Below are positions 18,701 through 27,700 of a DNA stretch of 64,000 nt, piece after piece. Position 1 is the first letter of the stretch. The number at the start of each line of letters is the position of its first letter. The position numbers were made by a program, and so were the translations under genes. Source of the stretch: Chitinophaga varians. Its GTDB lineage: Bacteria > Bacteroidota > Bacteroidia > Chitinophagales > Chitinophagaceae. The stretch lies in contig NZ_JACVFB010000001.1 in assembly GCF_014529945.1 (NCBI RefSeq), forward strand, positions 992,001 to 1,056,000, read 5' to 3'. A model generated the notes under the pieces. That model ran no database searches, had not been told where the DNA came from, and was given only the letters and a program-made list of their open reading frames with translations.

Positions 18701-21700
18701 AGAAGAACTGCCGGGACAAGGCATGGCGCCGGATTATCCCGTGCATGAAAAAATAGCGGTCAACAGTATCATCCAAAACGGGGAACTGGTGCTTGACTGG
18801 AGTTACAGTACCCGCCATTTTGAAGCAGCGGATATCGCGGCATTGTCTGCCTTGTATCTGACACAGCTGGAAACACTGATTGCACATTGTGCCTCCAGAC
18901 AGGAAGCTGTTTTCACGCCATCCGATTTCGGGCTGGGCAATGTTATCAGCATCGCCGAGCTGAATGCCTTTATGGCAGATAGTTTCCGGGGCGCGCCGAG
19001 ACAAGGGCAGGTAGAAGGGATCTACCGCCTCAGCGGTCTGCAGGAAGGCATGCTCTTCCACGGACTGTACGATAAACATAATGCTGCTTATATCGAGCAA
19101 CTGGGATGCGATCTGGAAGATCCGGACATCAGCCTGTTGCAACAGAGCTGGAACCACCTGCTGGGCCGATACAGCGTATTACGTACCGGTTTCTATTATG
19201 ATGAGTTCAGCATACCGCTGCAATGTGCTTATGAGCAGGCAGAGATGCCGTTTGAACTGCTCGACTACAGCCATCTGGACGCGGCGGCACAACAACAGGC
19301 GTTGAAGGATTATGAAGCAGCAGATCAGGAGCGGGGCATCGATTTCACAGAAGTGCCGTTGATGCGGGTGGCGCTGATACGCTTGCAGGACAAGCGTTAC
19401 CGTATGCTGTGGACATTCCATCATATTCTTTTCGATGGTTGGTCATTAGCGGTATTGCTGGAAAATCTGTTGAACACATACGAAAGACTGTCAGCCGGAG
19501 AGCCAGCAGGCATCTACGAAAAAGATCAGTACAGCGATTATATCCATTATGTGGAGCAGCAGGACAAAGCGCAGGCGTCAGCTTACTGGCAGGGCTACCT
19601 GAAAGATGCAGATGAAGGCACGTTGTTGCCGTTTATCCCTGCTACGGCTGAACGTACCAAAGGTTCCGGCGTCTACAAAGCAGTGAGCGTATTGCTGGAT
19701 AAGGATACTACCGCTACACTGACCCGTTTTGCGCAACAGCAAAGGGTGACCATTAATACTATAATGCAGGGCGTGTGGGCGTTCTTGTTATCCAGATATA
19801 CCGGTCGTAATGAAGTGACCTACGGTGTTACCGTTTCCGGTCGCCCGGAAGACCTGCCAGGTGTAGAACAACGTGTAGGCCTGTATATCAACACGCTGCC
19901 ATTACATACAACGGTGCAGGAAAACAGCCGCATGGTGTCCTGGTTGCAGGACATACAGGCGGCCCAGCTGGAGAGCAGGGAGTTCCAATATACCGGTCTG
20001 GATACCATCCAGCGCGGCGCAGGTATTTCCGGTGATTTGTTTGACAGCCTGCTGGTATTCGAAAACTACCCGATCAGCAAAGCGGTAGGGTCCGACCATT
20101 GGCGCCTGCGGATAGATAACGCGTCTGTTCATGAGCACACGAACTATCCGCTGGATATTATCATCGAAGCAGGAGAAACGACCAGCATCCGCTTCAATTA
20201 CAATTCAGATATCCTGTTGGCCGACTATGTAGAGGCCATCGCGGCACACTTTGAAAAGGTACTATTGCAGGTCATGTCATCCGGCAATGTGCTGGTACGG
20301 GAGCTGGAATGGTTGACAAATGCAGAGCGCGAGCAACTGCATGCGTTTAATGATACCGCGGCCGACTATCCGCAAGATAAAACGCTGGTAAGCCTTTTCA
20401 CCGAACAGGCTCACCGCACGCCGGAAGCCATCGCCACGATTTTTGAGGAAGAGGCGCTGACTTACCGGGAACTGGAAGAACGTTCCGCACAGCTGGCCAG
20501 CTATCTGCACAGCAAAGGAGTAGGCCGCGAAACACTGGTGCCCATTTTGCTGGAGCGTTCCAATGCCATGATCGTGGCTATCCTGGGCGTTTTGCGCGCC
20601 GGCGGGGCTTATGTTCCGGTAGATCCGGCTTACCCGGAAGAGCGCGTCCATTATATGCTGAAAGATACCAAAGCGACGGTGGTAGTAGGCGATAGCCGGA
20701 CAGCGGCGCTGGTGCCTTCCCATGTTACGTTGATCAAACTGGATACGGACTGGACCACCATCAGCGGTTACCCCGTAGTGGCGCCGGATCTGAAGATTGC
20801 GCCCGACCATCTCGCTTATGTGATCTATACCTCCGGTTCTACCGGTAACCCCAAAGGGGCGATGAATGAACACCGCGGCGTGGTGAACCGCCTCCTCTGG
20901 ACACAGGAATACTTCGGCCTGACGCCGGAAGATGCGGTGTTGCAGAAGACAACCTTCAGCTTCGACGTGTCTGTATGGGAACTGCTGTGGCCATTGATCT
21001 GCGGCGCGAAACTGGTGTTCGCCAAACCGGAAGGCCAGAAAGATGCGGACTACCTACAGGCAGCTATCCGGCAGTATGGCATTACGACCATTCACTTCGT
21101 GCCTTCCCTGTTGAATGTGTTTCTGGAAAATATCGACAGCGGCGCCTGCCCGTCATTACAGCGGGTGCTGTGCAGCGGCGAAGCGCTGAAGCCTCAACAG
21201 GTGATGGCTGTGCAGGAAAAACTGCCGCATGTGGGCCTGTATAACCTGTACGGACCTACGGAGGCAGCCATCGATGTTACCTGCTGGCATGCCCCTGCGT
21301 CGGGTCATGTCGACCTGGTGCCGATAGGCAAACCGGTGGCTAATACACAACTTTATATCCTAGATAAAGCGGGGCATCTGCTGCCTCCCGGTATTGCAGG
21401 TGAATTACACATCGGTGGGACGCAGGTGGCCAGAGGTTATCTGCATCGTGCCGACCTGACCGCCGAAAAATTTGTGGCAGATCCTTTCAGTCAGGCTGCA
21501 GGCGCGACGATGTACCGTACCGGTGACTTGTGCCGCTGGCTGCCGGATGGCAACATCGAATACCTGGGTCGTATAGACGACCAGGTGAAAATCCGCGGCT
21601 TCCGTGTAGAACCGGGCGAGATCGAAAATGCGTTGCTCGATTCACAGCTGGTCAATGATGCCGCCGTCGTGGTGAGAGAGGATGCGGGTGGCCATAAACG

Positions 21701-24700
21701 CCTGATTGGCTATGTGGTGCCGGCAACAACGTTCGATAAAGAGGCGATCATTTCCGCACTACGGGAAAGGCTGCCCGAATACATGGTGCCGGCCATTCTG
21801 GTGCCGCTGGAAGACATTCCGCTTACGGCCAGTGGTAAGGTGAACCGCAAAGCGCTGCCTGATCCGGATTTCTCCGCCGTAGCAGCCGGAGCATACATCG
21901 CGCCACGCAACGAAACAGAACGCATACTCGCCGACATATGGCAACAGTTACTCAACCTGCCACGTATAGGCGTTGACGATAATTTCTTTGAATCCGGAGG
22001 TGATTCCATCATTACCATACAGGTGGTGAGCCGTGCCAGAAGGGCCGGCCTGGAATTCCAGCCCCGCGACATCTTTACACATCAGACTATTGCAGCCCTG
22101 GCAACAGCATTGCAATCCCGCAGCAAAACGGTGCTGGTGGGCGAGCAAGGCATATTGACAGGGACCAGTGGTTTATTGCCTATTCAACAATGGTACCTGG
22201 AAACAGCCGGTCAGGATGCACCGTATTTCAACCAAAGCGTATTGCTGACTATCAGCAAACAAGTAAATGCTGATGCGCTGGCAGCCGCTGTTAAACAACT
22301 GCTGGCCACACACGACAGCCTTCGGTTCAGATATACGCACAACGGCGACGACTGGGAACAAACCTATGGTACTTACGAAGGTATGCTCGCGGTAGAAGAC
22401 CTGCAGACGGTTTCCGCAGCCCTGCTACCCGGCAGGATAGAAGAACTGGCCCGCCAATATCACGCGACCCTCAGCCTCGAAAGTGGCATCCTGATAAGAG
22501 CAGTACTGGTGCAGACACCAGAGGAGGAAAAAGACAACCGCCTCCTGATGGTGGTCCATCACCTGGCGGTGGACGGGGTGTCCTGGCGTATTCTGCTGGA
22601 AGATCTGGAGCTATTGCTGCAACAAGGTCCTGCGGCGTTGACCGCGCCGAAAGGGACTTCCTACCGCCAATGGCACCAGGCACTGACAGCCTATGGCCAG
22701 TCGGACCGCCTGCAAAGCCAGCAGCCTTTCTGGGAACAGGTGCAGGAACGTTACCTCCCGTTACGGACTGATTTTAACCACTCAACAACTATAACGGCAT
22801 CGGACCTACGTACACAGGAAGTACGCCTAAACGCTGCCTTAACACAACAACTCCTACAGCGTACCACCTCAGCTTACCGCACGGAAGTGAATGACCTGTT
22901 GCTGGCGGCATTAACCCGCACATTGTCCGCCTGGAGCGGCGGAGCCGGTACTGTTATCGGTCTCGAAGGCCATGGCCGTGAGGATATCACTGCCGGCGTG
23001 GATACCAGTCGTACTGTAGGTTGGTTTACATCATTGTATCCCGTATACCTGCCCGCCGCGGAAGAGGAGGCGCCGGACGCACTGCTGAAAACAGTGAAGG
23101 AAAGTCTCCGTAAGGTCACCGACAAGGGGATTGGTTACGGTGTGCTGAAGTACATCAATAAAGTACCGTCGCTGCAAGGCAGTCATCCATGGGACATCAT
23201 CTTCAACTACCTCGGACAGGTGGATAATGTGACGCAGCCCGGTAGTTACCTCGGTCTCGCCAGAGAATCGTCCGGCACCGGACTGTCGCCGGCATTGAAG
23301 GTCCATGAAAAGATGGGCGTAGACTGCATTGTGCAGGGAGGTGAACTGGTGGTGCAATGGAAATATAGCCAGTTGCACTATGATGCCACAACGATCTCTC
23401 TGCTGGCGGCAGATTATCTGTCGCAGCTGGAAGTGCTGATACTGCATTGTGTGGCGCAACAGGATACCAAAGCCACACCGGCGGATTACGGCCTGGGACA
23501 GGAGATCAGCTGGCAGGAACTGGACCGCTTCCTCGACGCGCCCTACAAAGGCACCGATCGCCGGAAACAGGTAGCAGGCCTTTACCGCCTCAGCGGATTG
23601 CAGGAAGGTATGCTCTTCCACGGTCTCTATGATGGCGAGAGCGGTACTTACATCGAACAGTTTATCTGCGACCTGGAGCAGTTGCGCCCGCACGCCTTTA
23701 TTCAGAGCTGGAACCGCTTGTTACAACAATATACCATCCTGCGCACCGGATTTTATTATGATGAATTCAGCATCCCGGTGCAATGTGTATACGAACAGGT
23801 GGAAATACCTGTCTCCATACTCGATTATACACACCTCGACAAAGCCGCACAGGAAGAAGCTTTTGCGACCTTTAAAGCGGAAGACCTGCGTCAGGGATTT
23901 GATTTCCGTGAAGCGCCGCTCATGCGACTGACACTGGTGCAGCTGAAAGATAACCATTACCGGATGTTGTGGACATCCCACCATATTTTGCTGGACGGCT
24001 GGTCGCTGCCGGTACTGGTAGATAGCTTGCTCAATACTTACGAGCTGCTGGTAACAGATAAAGCGCTACCTGCCGTAACAGTAGACCACTTTGAAGATTA
24101 TATCCGCTATCAGGAGAAACAGGACAAAGCGCAACTGGCTGCTTTCTGGAAACAATACCTGCAAGGTGCCACCGAAGGTACATTGCTGCCATTTATTGAT
24201 GCGGCCACCACAAGGACGAAAGGCAGCGGCCTATATCTCGAACACCAGCTCGCACTAGACCGTACATTTACCCGGCAGCTGACGGCTTTCGCCCAGCAAC
24301 ATCATATTACCACCAGTACGCTGATGGAAGGCGTGTGGGCGTACCTGTTATATCGGTACACCGGCCGGGATGAAATCTCCTACGGCGTTACCGTATCCGG
24401 ACGACCAGACGACCTGCCGGGCGTGGAACAGCGGGTAGGGTTGTATATCAACACCCTGCCGCTGCATACCAGTGTGAACGAACATCAGGAGATCGTGGCA
24501 TGGCTGCAGGCCATACAGGCAGGACAGCTGAAAAGCCGTGACTACCAGTATGCCAGTCTGAATGATGTGCAGCAATGGACCGGCGTAGGCAGCGATCTGT
24601 TCGACAGCTCCATCACCTTCCAGAACTATCCCGTTAATGAAGTGCTGGAAGCCCGTGAGTGGGCGTTGCGGATCCGGAATGTAGAGATACATCCGCATAC

Positions 24701-27700
24701 CAACTATCCGTTGACCATCATTATTGCGATCGCAGAACAAACATCCCTGTTGTTCGCTTACAACAGCGGACTTCTGCCGGAGCCTTATATCCGCATGATA
24801 GCAGGGCATTTCCGCAAGGTGTTGGAACAGATCGTAACGCAGCAGGCTGCGATACTGGCGGACATAGAACCGCTGACGACGGAGGAGAAAGCTTCACTGG
24901 TCCATACTTCCAGTGTTGAATATCCGAAGGAGGCGACCGTTACCAGTCTGTTCGAAGCGCAAGTCGGCCGCGTAGCAGCGGAGACAGCTGTGGTATTTGA
25001 AGAGGACACGCTCACCTGGCAGCAGCTGGAAGACCGCGCCAATCAGCTCGCACGTTACCTGCGTAACCTGGGCGTACAGCCCGGTGAACTGGTGCCGTTG
25101 TGCATAGAGCGTTCCGTGCATCTCATTGCCGGTATGCTGGGCATCCTGAAAGCCGGCGCTGCCTACGTGCCCATAGACCCCGAATTCCCGGCAGAACGAA
25201 TAGCTTACATCTTAAAAGATACCGGCGCCAGGATGGTCGTGAGCAGTGATGCCTGTGCGAAACTTTTGCCACAGCGCCCATCATTGCAGGTGATCGCTGT
25301 CGATGGCGCCTCCGCGAAGATCAACGCACTGGATACATCCCGTATAGACGTTGCCGTGAAGCCCGACAGCGTGGCCTATGTAATTTATACTTCCGGCAGT
25401 ACGGGTCAACCGAAAGGTGTATTGGTCTCACATGGTAACCTGGTAGATTATACATACGGCCTGAAAACGGCCACACCACTGGATACCTGTCATTCTTTCG
25501 GTTTGTTGTCCAGTATCGCTACCGACCTGGGTAACACGGTCATATTCGGTTCCCTGCTGACAGGCGGCGCGCTGCATCTCTTCTCCAAAGAAGCGATCAA
25601 CGATCCGGAGAAAATCAACCGTTACCTGCGCCGTCATCCGCTGGACTGCATCAAGGTGGTGCCTTCCCACTGGAAAGCGCTCTGCTCTGGTGATACCCTG
25701 CTGCTCCCTGAAAAACTGCTGATATTCGGTGGTGAAGCGTTGGACAGTGGCGTGATCGACAGTATCCGTGCGGCCAGGGCGTCTTGCACCGTGGTGAACC
25801 ACTATGGACCAACGGAAACGACTATCGGAAAATTATTGCATGTGGTGAGCGCTGACCAGGTGTACGGAAAAACCGTTCCGATCGGCAAACCTTTCTCAAA
25901 TACTAACGTATACATTGTGAGTCCGGCGGGTAAACTATGCCCCGCAGGCGTGCCGGGAGAGCTGCTGATTGGCGGCGCCGGTGTGGCCCGGGGATATTTA
26001 CACCAGCCCGAACTCACGGAACATAAATTTATCACTGACCCATTTCAACCAGGCGCCGGCCAGCGGACATACCGTACCGGCGATCTGGTGAAATACCTGC
26101 CCGATGGCAATATCCTCTTCCTGGGTCGTATAGACGATCAGGTGAAGATCAGAGGATACCGGGTGGAACCGGGAGAGATAGCGTCCGTACTGGCTGCCTT
26201 TGACAATATCAGTCAGGCGGTGGTGCTGGTGAAAACCGATACCTCCGGCGATAAACGTCTCGTGGCCTACGTAGTGCCCCAGGGTGAATATGACCGTGAC
26301 GCGGTAAATGATTATATCCGTCAGGAGCTGCCGGACTATATGCATCCCTCTTCCATGGTGGTGCTGGACCACTTCCCGCTGCTGCCGAACGGTAAAATAG
26401 ACCGTAAGGCCTTGCCCGATCCGGAAGTGACGGTAACTACCGGTGAAGCCTATACGGCCCCGTCCACACCAACCGAAGTGAAAATGGCCGCTATCTGGGC
26501 CCGACTGTTGGAAGTGGAGCAGGTAGGCCTGCAGGATGATTTCTTTGCGCTGGGTGGCCACTCCCTGTTGGCTATCCGCCTGATCTCCGCCATCCGTAAG
26601 GAACTGACGGCGGAAGTGGTGATCGGCGACGTATTCGACTATCCCACCGTAAAAGCGTTGTCAGCCCGTCTCGACGGCAACCGTGTAGACACTACCGTGC
26701 CTGCTGTGGTAAAACAAGACAGACCCAAACAAGTGCCGCTGTCGTTTAGCCAGGAACGTTTGTGGTTTATCGACCAGATGGAAGGCAGCGTGCACTATCA
26801 TGTGCCAACGGTGCTGCGCCTCAAAGGCAACCTGCAGCCACAGATACTGGAGCAGGCTTTCCAGACCATCGTTGACCGTCACGAGGTATTACGCACCGTG
26901 ATGGAGCAGGAAGACGGACAAGCCTTCCAGCGCGTGAAACCCGCAGGTAACTGGCGACTGGACAGCATCAGCCGTCCTGCTTACCTGCACGACGTGGCAG
27001 CGCTGCATGAGGAAATAGCCCGCCTGGTGGCTATACCCTTCGATCTGCAACACGACCATATGTTGCGGGTACATCTCATCTCCCTGTCTGAACAGGAGCA
27101 CGTGATCGTGGTCATCCTGCACCATATCGCGTCCGACGGATGGTCCAACACCATCCTCGTGGATGAACTGGTGGAACTATATGCGGCCGGCGCAGAAGGC
27201 CGCGCCCCGCAATTGAAAGCACTGCCGGTGCAATACGCCGACTACGCCCTCTGGCAAAGGAACTACCTGTCCGGCGATGTGCTGGAACAACAGCTGGGAT
27301 ACTGGAAACGTCAACTGAATGATGTGGCGCCGTTACAACTGCCGACGGACTTTATTCGTCCGGCGGTACAAAGCACCCGTGGCGCACGTTTCTGGTTCAT
27401 GCTCGATGAGGAACTGACAGGCAATATACGGTCGCTGTGCCAGGAAGAAGGCGTGACACTGTTTATGGCCCTGCTGGCAGCTTACAATGTGCTCCTGCAC
27501 CGTTACAGCGGACAGGATGATATCTGCGTAGGCAGCCCGGTAGCCGGCAGAACACAACACGAGTCAGAAGGACTGATAGGCCTGTTTATCAATACCATCG
27601 CGCTGCGTGCTGACCTAAGTGATAACCCGGTCTTCTCTACTTTCCTGCAACAGGTGAAGGCCACCACCCTGGGTGCCTTTACACACCAGGAAGTGCCTTT